From DATLAN01 sp035527455 (GTDB taxonomy: Bacteria > Planctomycetota > Planctomycetia > Pirellulales > Thermoguttaceae): a stretch of 17,123 nt of DNA. The DNA lies in the NCBI GenBank assembly GCA_035527455.1, contig DATLAN010000253.1, forward strand, positions 1-17,123, in the 5' to 3' direction. Under the pieces are notes generated by a model. It saw only the letters and a list, made by a program, of their open reading frames with translations, searched no databases and was not told the origin of the DNA. A program made the translations under genes and the position numbers. Positions 1 to 5,416 of the stretch are shown in pieces; the stretch's first letter is position 1, and each line of letters starts with the position of its first letter.

Positions 1-95
1 TGTCAAGACGGTCGCGGGTGGCACCGTCGATCTTGCGGAAGCGATTCTACCAGGCCGCTTGAGTCTTTCGCAAGATCGCCGGTGTTGCTCGGCAA
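1..95 (+). pseudogene. Stop-interrupted fragment of a small membrane-peptide gene, inverted paralogue of the gene at 150-299
   Basis: Reading from base 3, the frame gives SRRSRVAPSILRKRFYQAA, a TGA at 60-62, then VFRKIAGVARQ. This aligns without gaps to the C-terminal half of the minus-strand peptide at 150-299: RVAPSI[FL]R[NK]R, eight variable residues, then RKIAGVA. Most codon differences in the conserved blocks are synonymous third-position changes (GTG/GTA, GCA/GCC, ATC/ATT, AAG/AAA, GGT/GGG, GTT/GTC, GCT/GCG), so both copies were probably under protein-level selection when they diverged. The TGA lies where the other copy has an Arg codon (CGG), consistent with a CGA-to-TGA change. The 5' part lies outside the window. 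Alternatively this could be a shorter family member ending at the TGA, but the homology beyond the stop argues for decay. Confidence 0.5.
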
Positions 96-155
96 CAAGA
101 GGAGCGCACGAAGCCTTTGCCATCGGCACCGCAGCCGGCTCCCCTCCCGTCACTC
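90..155 (-). other. Degenerate attC candidate after the small membrane-peptide gene
   Basis: On the minus strand the gene's stop codon is embedded in GAGTGAC (155-149). About 40 bases later GCTCCTC is followed two bases on by GTTGCCG (96-90). GTGAC can pair with GTTGC using two wobbles, and GAGGGGAGC pairs with GCTCCTC leaving a two-G bulge. The overall length, about 66 nt, matches the well-formed site at 296-358, and the order gene stop, R''-like box, hairpin, GTT box is the same. The R'' box lacks the usual AAC and the spacers are only two bases, so this is a weak call resting mainly on its position after the third cassette-like gene. Confidence 0.3.
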
Positions 156-299
156 CGCGACCCCGGCGATTTTCCGAACGACCCGACCGATGTGGCGACC
201 CCTATTCCGGAAAATCGACGGGGCTACCCGCTCACGTAGGAGGCCCCAAGCGATCAGCGGGACCGCGACGATCACGATGAGCAGTGAGTCTAGCAACAT
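150..299 (-). CDS. Small single-pass membrane peptide, 49 aa, cassette-borne
   Basis: No known family is recognised. Starting at the ATG at 299-297, the product is hydrophobic from residue 2 to about 21 (MLLDSLLIVIVAVPLIAWGL), followed by a basic tail with RERVAPSIFRNR and VRKIAGVAE. This suggests one N-terminal membrane helix with a positive cytoplasmic tail. A longer reading begins upstream at 359, but its first 20 residues are encoded by the attC hairpin, so the 299 start is preferred. The ATG lies inside the attC R' box (302-296) with no Shine-Dalgarno, as is common for cassette genes. Coding status is supported by the inverted paralogue at 1-95, which differs mostly at synonymous sites in the conserved blocks. 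Function cannot be inferred beyond membrane association. Confidence 0.5.
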   Translation of the reverse strand: MLLDSLLIVIVAVPLIAWGLLRERVAPSIFRNRGRHIGRVVRKIAGVAE

Positions 300-358
300 A
301 ACGCTTGGATCAGTGGTGCGGCGCGAAGCAGAGCATCCACTGCATCCGAGTGTTATCA
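296..358 (-). other. attC: attC recombination site of the DUF2971 cassette
   Basis: On the minus strand the order is R'' TGATAAC (358-352), spacer ACTC, L'' GGATgCAGTGG, a 20-nt loop, L' CCACTGATCC, spacer AAGC and R' GTTATGT (302-296). L'' and L' pair over 10 bp, leaving exactly one bulged G, the extrahelical base that marks the recombinogenic bottom strand in integron attC sites. ATAAC pairs with GTTAT. The spacers are both 4 nt and do not pair fully, as expected for the unpaired central spacer. The DUF2971 stop codon TGA is the first three bases of R'', and the ATG of the next small gene lies within R'. This layout is diagnostic of an integron gene cassette boundary. Confidence 0.85.
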
Positions 359-1045
359 AATGCCTCTGAAAACTCTGGCTGGGCTGTAGAGCTTCGATTG
401 GTGTATTTTGCCGGTGAACCGATAGGCGTCTGACTTGAGCAAGTCCTGATAACTGGAATACAACGCGCCGTCCATTCTCGGGTCGAACATGACCTGGCGA
501 ATCACTGCCCTGGCATCGATCTCAACGGACTTGACATCCCTCGTTGTACAGGCGTCCATTGTTATCATCCTTACCTCTTGGTCGCTCTTGAAGGCCTTTC
601 TTTTGAGGAAGAAAAGCTTGAGCAGTTTGTCCTGAGAAGGCGCTTGGTCATCGTGATACTCCTCCAAGAGTTTCTTGATGTTGCTCGTAACTCGGTAGCA
701 AACCTCCCCCAAGGTGTAGTCCGGGCCCAGGAACGACTCCAAAGCCGACAGATTCAACTTCATCCGGACCCCGTCTTTGTTGGGCGTGTACGCCCGCCAT
801 ATCTGATCCTTCTCCGCATCAGTCGAAAGACACAGACAGAATAGCGATGTCTTCAAGTCACTGAACTTCCGCCATTGTGGGAACTCACCGACGCAGTAGT
901 CGAATAGAAAGCCCTCGAACGGATCCTCCCACTTGCTTGCCTTCATGAATGTCAGCTTGTTCAGTGAGAGTACTTCCAGCAATCGATACACCGGGACGTA
1001 TCGGTAGAGGTCGGCCCCCTTCAGGGATGAGTCTAGGTATTGCAT
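356..1045 (-). CDS. DUF2971 family protein, integron-cassette gene
   Basis: The 229-residue product has the features of DUF2971 proteins: an N-terminal LYRYVPVYRLLEVL segment, the DPFE motif (residues 41-44) after a Leu/Phe-rich strand, then SLFCLCLST and a segment IWRAYTPNKDGVRMKL matching the family's W-x-x-Y followed by G-V core. The family's molecular function is not established; members are often found in accessory and defence-associated DNA. The length is typical. There is no signal peptide or membrane segment, so a cytoplasmic location is expected. The gene lies between two attC sites: its ATG is 15 bp after the R' box of the upstream site and its TGA overlaps R'' of the downstream site. 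Its GC is lower than that of the housekeeping-like genes to the right, consistent with acquisition as a mobile cassette. Confidence 0.8.
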   Translation of the reverse strand: MQYLDSSLKGADLYRYVPVYRLLEVLSLNKLTFMKASKWEDPFEGFLFDYCVGEFPQWRKFSDLKTSLFCLCLSTDAEKDQIWRAYTPNKDGVRMKLNLSALESFLGPDYTLGEVCYRVTSNIKKLLEEYHDDQAPSQDKLLKLFFLKRKAFKSDQEVRMITMDACTTRDVKSVEIDARAVIRQVMFDPRMDGALYSSYQDLLKSDAYRFTGKIHQSKLYSPARVFRGI

Positions 1046-1057
1046 TGCGAGTCAGCT

Positions 1058-1158
1058 TGATAACGACCAGGATAAGCCGGCGGAAACGGCGCCGACGACG
1101 TTGATTTCAGTTTGAAGCCCGACCGCCATTTCCGCTCGGCTTCATCCTTTTGTTCTGT
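1058..1158 (-). other. attC: attC recombination site of the phosphatase cassette
   Basis: On the minus strand: R''-like ACAGAAC (1158-1152), spacer AAAA, a long L'' arm (1147-1126), a loop of about 37 nt, the L' arm (1089-1070), spacer TGGTC and R' GTTATCA (1064-1058). GGAT, a bulged G, AAGCCG, a bulged A, and GCGGAAA pair with the L' arm, with one mismatch and two closing GG/CC pairs: about 19 bp in all. The bulged G is at the same position, four bases into the arm, as in the site at 296-358. AAC pairs with GTT. The R'' box is less conserved than R', which is usual for attC. The preceding phosphatase gene terminates inside the loop, and the DUF2971 gene starts just beyond R'. Confidence 0.8.
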
Positions 1159-1664
1159 TGCGGTCGTCCCATCTGCAGTTGATCGGCTACCGACTCAACC
1201 CATTCAATTTGATCCTTCGTATCGGGCACGTCAATGCCGCGATCACGCGAAATCGAGCGAAATGCATCGCGCGGCTTCAGCCCCGCCTTGACGAGTAGGC
1301 ATGCAGCCACCAACGAAGATCGACCAATCCCCATTCGACAGTGAACGGCTACACCACGATCATTCTGCAAGTAGTCGTGGAGCCGATCGACCAACACCAG
1401 AAAGCCATCAATCGAGGATGGGACGTCGCGATCTGCAATCGGATAGGACAAGAACGTCAAATCAATCGCTTCGCAGAGGGCTGGCTCTTGTTTGAGATCC
1501 AGTTCGCTGATTTCGTCGTCAGTCAATAGCGAAACAACAACATCGACGCCCGCCGATTTCCATGACGCTAATTCATCAGCCAGCCAATCACCGGCGCGAG
1601 GACGCGGCATGATCGCCAATCGTCCGTACGGCGCATCAGTGATCCAATGGAGTTCCGCACGCAT
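1107..1664 (-). CDS. Protein tyrosine phosphatase-like protein, integron-cassette gene
   Basis: This 185-residue protein carries the Cys-X5-Arg signature of cysteine-dependent phosphatases: HCRMGIGRSS, with Cys109 as nucleophile and Arg115 as phosphate-binding residue. Asp78 or Asp80 in PIADRDVP could be the general acid. The N-terminal segment GRLAIMPRPRAGDWLADEL followed by AGVDVVVSLLT matches a recognisable group of small bacterial PTP/dual-specificity-like phosphatases. The natural substrate is unknown and a cytoplasmic location is expected. The catalytic domain ends near residue 165. The last ~15 residues, from NKRMKPSG onward, are encoded by the R'' and L'' parts of the attC site at 1058-1158, and the stop is in its loop. 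That tail is therefore probably not conserved. No clear Shine-Dalgarno precedes the ATG. Confidence 0.85.
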   Translation of the reverse strand: MRAELHWITDAPYGRLAIMPRPRAGDWLADELASWKSAGVDVVVSLLTDDEISELDLKQEPALCEAIDLTFLSYPIADRDVPSSIDGFLVLVDRLHDYLQNDRGVAVHCRMGIGRSSLVAACLLVKAGLKPRDAFRSISRDRGIDVPDTKDQIEWVESVADQLQMGRPQQNKRMKPSGNGGRASN

Positions 1665-1813
1665 TGATTGAGCAACAGAAGTCTGTTAGTAGACGGATCG
1701 GCCTATAACTCCGATCTGCGCGTTAGGCCGACGAACCTGTCAGCCTAGCACGCATTCTAATCTCTGAATCATCGCGCAACAAGTCCTTTGGTGCCAAGAG
1801 GTTGGGATCCCGG
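1665..1813. other. Junction between cassette array and chromosome; possible decayed attC
   Basis: This spacer lies between the first cassette gene and the phosphatase gene at 1814. On the minus strand it contains GCCTAAC (1728-1722), a perfect R''-type box, then GATCGG and CCGATC (1716-1711 and 1701-1696), which form a 6-bp stem. No proper R' box follows at the expected distance: the next GTT (GTTGCT, 1676-1671) is separated by an extra inverted repeat, AACAGA..TCTGTT (1685-1672). It could be a decayed attC or attI, but the evidence is weak. No integrase gene lies beside it. Confidence 0.25.
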
Positions 1814-2440
1814 TTACAGGTCGCCGCGGCCGCTGAAGCCGACTTGGTGGAGGTGGTCGATCTGATTCAGCGCGTGGAGCTTCACCTCGCCGTCGGTCCA
1901 TTCGAGTCGGGTGATCGAGCCGTTCTGGAAGACGAACGGGTGCTTTTCGGCCGGGATTTCCAGTAGCGACTTCAAGGCCGCCGACAGCAGGCCGCCGTGG
2001 GTGACGACCACGACCTGCTCGTGCCCGGTGCGGCGGATCTCATCGAAAACCTCGTGGCCGCGATGCATCAATTGGCGGCGCGATTCGCCGCCGGGGATCA
2101 CGAAATCGGGGTCGCCGCTTTGCCAACGGGCGATCTCCTCCGGATAGAGTTGCTCCAAGTCGGTCCGCAGCTTGTCCTGGAACACGCCCGCGTGGACCTC
2201 CATCAAACGCGGATCGGTGCGGATTTCCACCTGCAGCGCGTCGGCCACCGGCCCGGCGGTCTGCATGGCGCGGCGCAACGGGCTGGCGTAGAGGGCCTCG
2301 ACCCCTTCGCCCGCCAGCGCCGCCGCTACGGCCTCGCTCTGCCGGAGGCCCAACTCCGAAAGCGGCACGTCCGACTGTCCCTGGATCCGGCCCTGGGCGT
2401 TGTAGCAGCTCTCTCCGTGTCGGATGCAATACAGCAGCAT
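1814..2440 (-). CDS. Histidine phosphatase family protein (phosphoglycerate-mutase-like)
   Basis: The 208-residue product is a branch-1 histidine phosphatase. IRHGES carries the RHG motif (Arg7, His8, Gly9), with His8 as the expected phosphorylated nucleophile. SPLRRAMQTA supplies the second conserved Arg (56), MEVHAG the acidic Glu81, and VVTHGG the second catalytic His (148). IQGQSDVPLSELG is the usual substrate-loop region. Length is normal for PhoE/CobC/GpmB-type members, and the sequence does not separate a metabolite phosphatase from a true mutase. There is no signal peptide, so it is probably cytoplasmic. Its ATG follows the stop of the isomerase-like gene after a single base (TAA-G-ATG), so the two are almost certainly co-transcribed and probably translationally coupled. 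A phosphorylated sugar or glycolytic-type substrate is plausible but unproven. Confidence 0.9.
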   Translation of the reverse strand: MLLYCIRHGESCYNAQGRIQGQSDVPLSELGLRQSEAVAAALAGEGVEALYASPLRRAMQTAGPVADALQVEIRTDPRLMEVHAGVFQDKLRTDLEQLYPEEIARWQSGDPDFVIPGGESRRQLMHRGHEVFDEIRRTGHEQVVVVTHGGLLSAALKSLLEIPAEKHPFVFQNGSITRLEWTDGEVKLHALNQIDHLHQVGFSGRGDL

Positions 2441-2441
2441 C

Positions 2442-4019
2442 TTATTCCAGCACTTCGAATTCGATCGGTATCTTCTTCAAGGCGTAGCCGACTTCCCGCA
2501 GATAGTCGTCGTAGACGGTCATCCAGTGAAAACCTACCATCTTCTCGGCCAGCACGTCGTCGCCGCAGGAGAACCGCACGTCGATCTGCGAGCGGCAGAT
2601 GGGCAAAAACGGGTGGTCGACGATCTCGCTGGACAGGCCGACCCAGTGCTTGGCGTCGAAGTCCGGGTTGACGTGCGTGAGCTTCTGCCCGACGCGCATA
2701 TCGACCTTCGGTGCCGCGCCGTAGTCCGACTCGTAGTGCGTGACGATGCGGACCGGCTCGAGCGTCTTGCCGTCCATCTTCCGCGGGGCCGTGCAGTGGG
2801 CCAGCGTGATGATGCCGTCGTGCGGGTAGGTGGGATTGTGGAGGAACGGCGGCCGGCCGGTGATGTTGCCCATCAGGATTCCCGAGGGCACCACCACGAA
2901 GTCCGATTCGCAGAAGGCCAGGTAGCCGTCGTCGTTGAGCGTCATCAGGGGCAGGCAGGCGGTGGTTTCCGAGACCGGCATGATCGTGCCCATGCAACTG
3001 TTGACGGTGATCGCCCGGCAGTCGGCCTCCTTCATCAGCCCGCGGAAGACCTCCTCCAGGAGGAAGGCGTTTTCGACGAAGATCTTCTCGGTTTCCAGCG
3101 TGGTGTTGGGGATCTTCAGATACTCGTCGGTCCGGCGTCTGGCGCGGGCGACGGCCGTTTCGTCCTGCCGGGCGGCGCCGATCAGCTTGCCCAGGTCGGC
3201 GTAGGTGACCGTCTGGATGTCGAGCTTCCATCGGTTTTTGACCAGGTCGACGATCACGTCGGTGGGCTGCGACCAGCCGCCGGGCCCGCCGACGGCGAGG
3301 ATGCGGGTGCCGATCGTATTGTGCAGCCCGCAGAGCGCCCTCAGCCGCCAGAGGATTTCGTCCTGGTCGTCGACCACCACGTCGCCGAAGTCCATGCCCT
3401 CGACGGCGAGCCGGTCGGTGTGCTTGCGGAGGTATCGGGGGCTGATGATCTCGTACCAGAGGTAAACCGGTCCGGACTTGTGACGGCAGAAGACGATCAT
3501 GTCCTTGCCCATGCCGGCCACGACGTCGAAGACCCCCGACCAGCCGCCCGAGGGGTAGATCAGCGCCGTGTCGGCGGTGGCCAGGTCCCCCGCGGCCTCC
3601 AGCTCGCGTTCGCTACGGATGGCGACCAGCGGGAGGAACGTCACGGGAAAATCGGCCTTCTTCTGGAGTCGATCGAGTTCGGCCGAGATTCGGGCGGCCT
3701 CGGCGTTGGCCTCGTCTTGGGTCTGGATGCCGCCCCAACTGCGCCAGCTTGCCTTGGGCCGGCGGGAAGGCGTGCTGTAGACAAGGATCGGTTTGACGAC
3801 CAGCGGGCGACGGGGCGGGGCGGGCTCGACGTCGGCCCCGGCGGCCGAAACACTCGCCCAAGACAGACCCGACAGCGCCACCCCTCCAAAAGCGGCCGTG
3901 CCGAGACCGCCCAGGAATCCACGGCGGGTCAACCCCGCGGCGGAACTCTCGGGACCGTGGCAGGCCGGGCAACAACGGGGCTCGAACGGTGAATCGTGAT
4001 GGGAATCATGCGGGCACAC
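2442..4019 (-). CDS. Tat-exported protein, probably L-fucose/L-arabinose-isomerase-like
   Basis: The 525-residue product begins at a GTG (4019-4017) chosen because AAAGGAG lies seven bases upstream; a GTG at 4067 would add 16 residues without a ribosome site. The N-terminus is a long Cys/His-rich stretch (CPHDSHHD, CCPACHG) followed by a twin-arginine signal, LTRRGFLGG (RR at 32-33), and a hydrophobic Ala/Gly-rich segment ending near VSAAGA. This indicates Tat-dependent export. The mature part includes RILAVGGPGGWSQ, CMGTIMPVSETTACLPLMTLNDDG, a GNITGRPPFLHNP segment, TLAHCTAPRKM and FSCGDD. This architecture resembles the sugar isomerases of the FucI/AraA fold, with a C-terminal domain rich in the His and acidic residues typical of that family. 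The assignment rests on overall pattern, not a decisive motif. Such exported relatives may bind sugars without isomerising them. Confidence 0.6.
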   Translation of the reverse strand: MCPHDSHHDSPFEPRCCPACHGPESSAAGLTRRGFLGGLGTAAFGGVALSGLSWASVSAAGADVEPAPPRRPLVVKPILVYSTPSRRPKASWRSWGGIQTQDEANAEAARISAELDRLQKKADFPVTFLPLVAIRSERELEAAGDLATADTALIYPSGGWSGVFDVVAGMGKDMIVFCRHKSGPVYLWYEIISPRYLRKHTDRLAVEGMDFGDVVVDDQDEILWRLRALCGLHNTIGTRILAVGGPGGWSQPTDVIVDLVKNRWKLDIQTVTYADLGKLIGAARQDETAVARARRRTDEYLKIPNTTLETEKIFVENAFLLEEVFRGLMKEADCRAITVNSCMGTIMPVSETTACLPLMTLNDDGYLAFCESDFVVVPSGILMGNITGRPPFLHNPTYPHDGIITLAHCTAPRKMDGKTLEPVRIVTHYESDYGAAPKVDMRVGQKLTHVNPDFDAKHWVGLSSEIVDHPFLPICRSQIDVRFSCGDDVLAEKMVGFHWMTVYDDYLREVGYALKKIPIEFEVLE

Positions 4020-4026
4020 GGCGGGG

Positions 4027-4033
4027 CTCCTTT
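4027..4033 (-). promoter_or_regulatory. Shine-Dalgarno deciding the GTG start at 4019
   Basis: AAAGGAG on the minus strand is seven bases before GTG at 4019-4017 and in good register with the anti-Shine-Dalgarno. The upstream GTG at 4067 has no such motif. Confidence 0.7.
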
Positions 4034-4225
4034 GCTTCGGGAGGAGGTTGTGGATCGCGTTGGACACGTCTCACGATAACCGGTCGATCCGGCCGGCACA
4101 ACGACCTTGTGGAGGATCGACGGGCTATTCACAGGGGCTCGTAGCGCCACACCGCCGGGTTGGTTTGCCGAGCGTACGAAAAGTGCTTCTCCACCAATGG
4201 GTTACGTCAGTTTCAATGCACAGTG

Positions 4226-4304
4226 TTTAGCGGGCGGGCTTGCCCGCCGTTATGGAAGCAGCGTTTCTCAGCCGTGGCAACGGCGGGCAAGCCCGCCCGC
4301 TAAA
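4226..4304. repeat. REP-like palindrome with two perfect 26-bp arms
   Basis: The arm at 4226-4251 is the exact reverse complement of the arm at 4279-4304, separated by 27 bases. Each arm is itself nearly palindromic around GGCGGGCTTGCCCGCC, so it can form either two small hairpins or one long cruciform. A single-arm relative is at 13736-13761. It lies in the divergent promoter region about 50 bp upstream of the aldolase promoter. It could affect supercoiling or transcript structure, or simply be a dispersed repeat. Confidence 0.9.
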
Positions 4305-4313
4305 AGTAAACGA

Positions 4314-4335
4314 CCCCCCCGCGCAAAGGGGGGGG
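4314..4335. repeat. C7/G8 homopolymer hairpin
   Basis: Seven C (4314-4320), seven bases GCGCAAA, then eight G (4328-4335) form a short perfect G/C stem just upstream of the aldolase promoter. The homopolymer runs are candidates for slippage. No terminator U-tract follows. Confidence 0.6.
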
Positions 4336-4352
4336 TGCTCGCCAGCAGACCG

Positions 4353-4383
4353 TTGACAATGCGGTTGGCGCGAGGGATATTAT
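4353..4383 (+). promoter_or_regulatory. Sigma-70-type promoter candidate for the aldolase gene
   Basis: A perfect TTGACA (4353-4358) is followed by GATATT at 17-bp spacing (4376-4381) or TATTAT at 19-bp spacing (4378-4383). Transcription would begin near 4390, leaving a leader of about 45 bases. Confidence 0.5.
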
Positions 4384-4421
4384 AAGGTTCGCGGCCCCCG
4401 ACCCACCTTTTTGCTTATTCG

Positions 4422-4427
4422 AAGGAG
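4422..4427 (+). promoter_or_regulatory. Shine-Dalgarno deciding the TTG start at 4434
   Basis: AAGGAG lies six bases upstream of the TTG at 4434-4436. It supports TTG as the true start and stands out in a genome where many genes lack such a motif. Confidence 0.75.
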
Positions 4428-4433
4428 TTTGCC

Positions 4434-5405
4434 TTGACAGCCCCGTGGATCACTTACCGGCCCGAGTTGAAGGTTCTCGACTGCACGATTCGAGACGGCG
4501 GTCTGGTCAACGATCACAAGTTCGACGACGATTTCGTCCGGGCGGTCTACCGGGCGAACGTCGAGGCCGGTATCGACTACATGGAGATCGGCTACAAGAA
4601 CTCCAGGACGCTCTTTCCCAAGGACAAGTTCGGGCCCTGGAAGCAGTGCGACGAGGAAGACGTCCGCCGGATCGTGGGCGAGAACAATACGCCGCTAAAG
4701 CTCTCGGTGATGTGCGACGCCGGCAAGTCGGACTGGAAGACGGAGGTCCTGCCCAAGAACGAGAGCGTTCTGGACATGATCCGCGTGGCTTTTTACGTCC
4801 ACCAGGTTTCCGAGGCGGTGGACATGATCCACGACGCCAAGGAGAAGGGCTACGAAGTGACGGCCAACCTGATGGCCGTTTCCACCGCCCAGGAAACGGA
4901 AGTCGACCAGGCGTTGGAGGTCGTGGCCGAAACGCCCGTGGACGTGCTCGTGGTGGTCGACAGTTTCGGGGCGATGTACGCCGAGCAGATCGAGATCCTG
5001 GTGAAGAAGTATCTCAGTTACGCTCAACCCAAGGGCAAGGTGGTGGGCATGCACGCCCACAACAACCAGCAGTTGGCCTTCGCCAACACGATCGAAGCGA
5101 TCATCCACGGCGCGAACCGGGTCGATGCGTCGATGGCCGGCTTGGGTCGCGGGGCGGGCAACTGCCCGATGGAATTGATGATCGGTTTCCTGCGGAACCC
5201 CAAGTTCAAGATCCGTCCCATCTACCAGGTGTTGCAGGATTATCTGCTGCCGCTGAGCCGGGAGGTGGAATGGGGGCCGCTGGTACAGTACAACATCACC
5301 GGCCAGTTCAACCAGCACCCGCGCAGCGCGATCGCCGCCCGGGCGAGCGAGGAAGAGCGGGACAAGTACGTCGCGTTCTACGACAAGCTGATCAGCGACG
5401 TGTGA
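4434..5405 (+). CDS. DRE-TIM (HMGL-like) aldolase/metallolyase family protein
   Basis: The 323-residue product is a DRE-TIM TIM-barrel enzyme. The signature LDCTIRDGG (residues 15-23) supplies Arg20 and the metal ligand Asp21. GMHAHNN (205-211) supplies the metal-binding HxHN, and DSFG (176-179) and AGLGRGAGN (235-243) are the usual later strands. It most resembles the catalytic domain of 4-hydroxy-2-oxovalerate aldolase-like proteins, lacking the C-terminal communication domain. Related members also include isopropylmalate and homocitrate synthases, so the exact reaction, carbon-carbon cleavage or formation using a 2-oxo acid, cannot be fixed. There is no signal peptide, so it is probably cytoplasmic. 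The start is TTG with a strong Shine-Dalgarno, and the gene has its own promoter candidate. It is divergent from the isomerase/phosphatase pair and convergent with the TPR gene 11 bp beyond its stop. Confidence 0.85.
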   Translation: MTAPWITYRPELKVLDCTIRDGGLVNDHKFDDDFVRAVYRANVEAGIDYMEIGYKNSRTLFPKDKFGPWKQCDEEDVRRIVGENNTPLKLSVMCDAGKSDWKTEVLPKNESVLDMIRVAFYVHQVSEAVDMIHDAKEKGYEVTANLMAVSTAQETEVDQALEVVAETPVDVLVVVDSFGAMYAEQIEILVKKYLSYAQPKGKVVGMHAHNNQQLAFANTIEAIIHGANRVDASMAGLGRGAGNCPMELMIGFLRNPKFKIRPIYQVLQDYLLPLSREVEWGPLVQYNITGQFNQHPRSAIAARASEEERDKYVAFYDKLISDV

Positions 5406-5416
5406 CGGTTGAGGGA

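Larger units (their letters stand above)
4020..4433. other. Divergent intergenic region between the isomerase-like and aldolase genes
   Basis: This gap holds the ribosome site for the minus-strand gene (4027-4033), the perfect 26-bp inverted repeat (4226-4304), a C7/G8 hairpin (4314-4335) and a promoter candidate for the aldolase (4353-4383). Short reading frames on either strand cross the palindrome and have no family resemblance, so none is called. No promoter for the minus-strand gene could be picked out with confidence. Confidence 0.7.

Noticed and set aside
82..369. Plus-strand frames overlapping the small membrane-peptide gene and attC
   Set aside because: They are antisense to the better supported minus-strand peptide and cross the attC hairpin.
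1665..2440. Integron integrase beside the cassette array
   Set aside because: The gene at 1814-2440 is a histidine phosphatase with the RHG motif and has none of the tyrosine-recombinase residues. No other frame here resembles an integrase.
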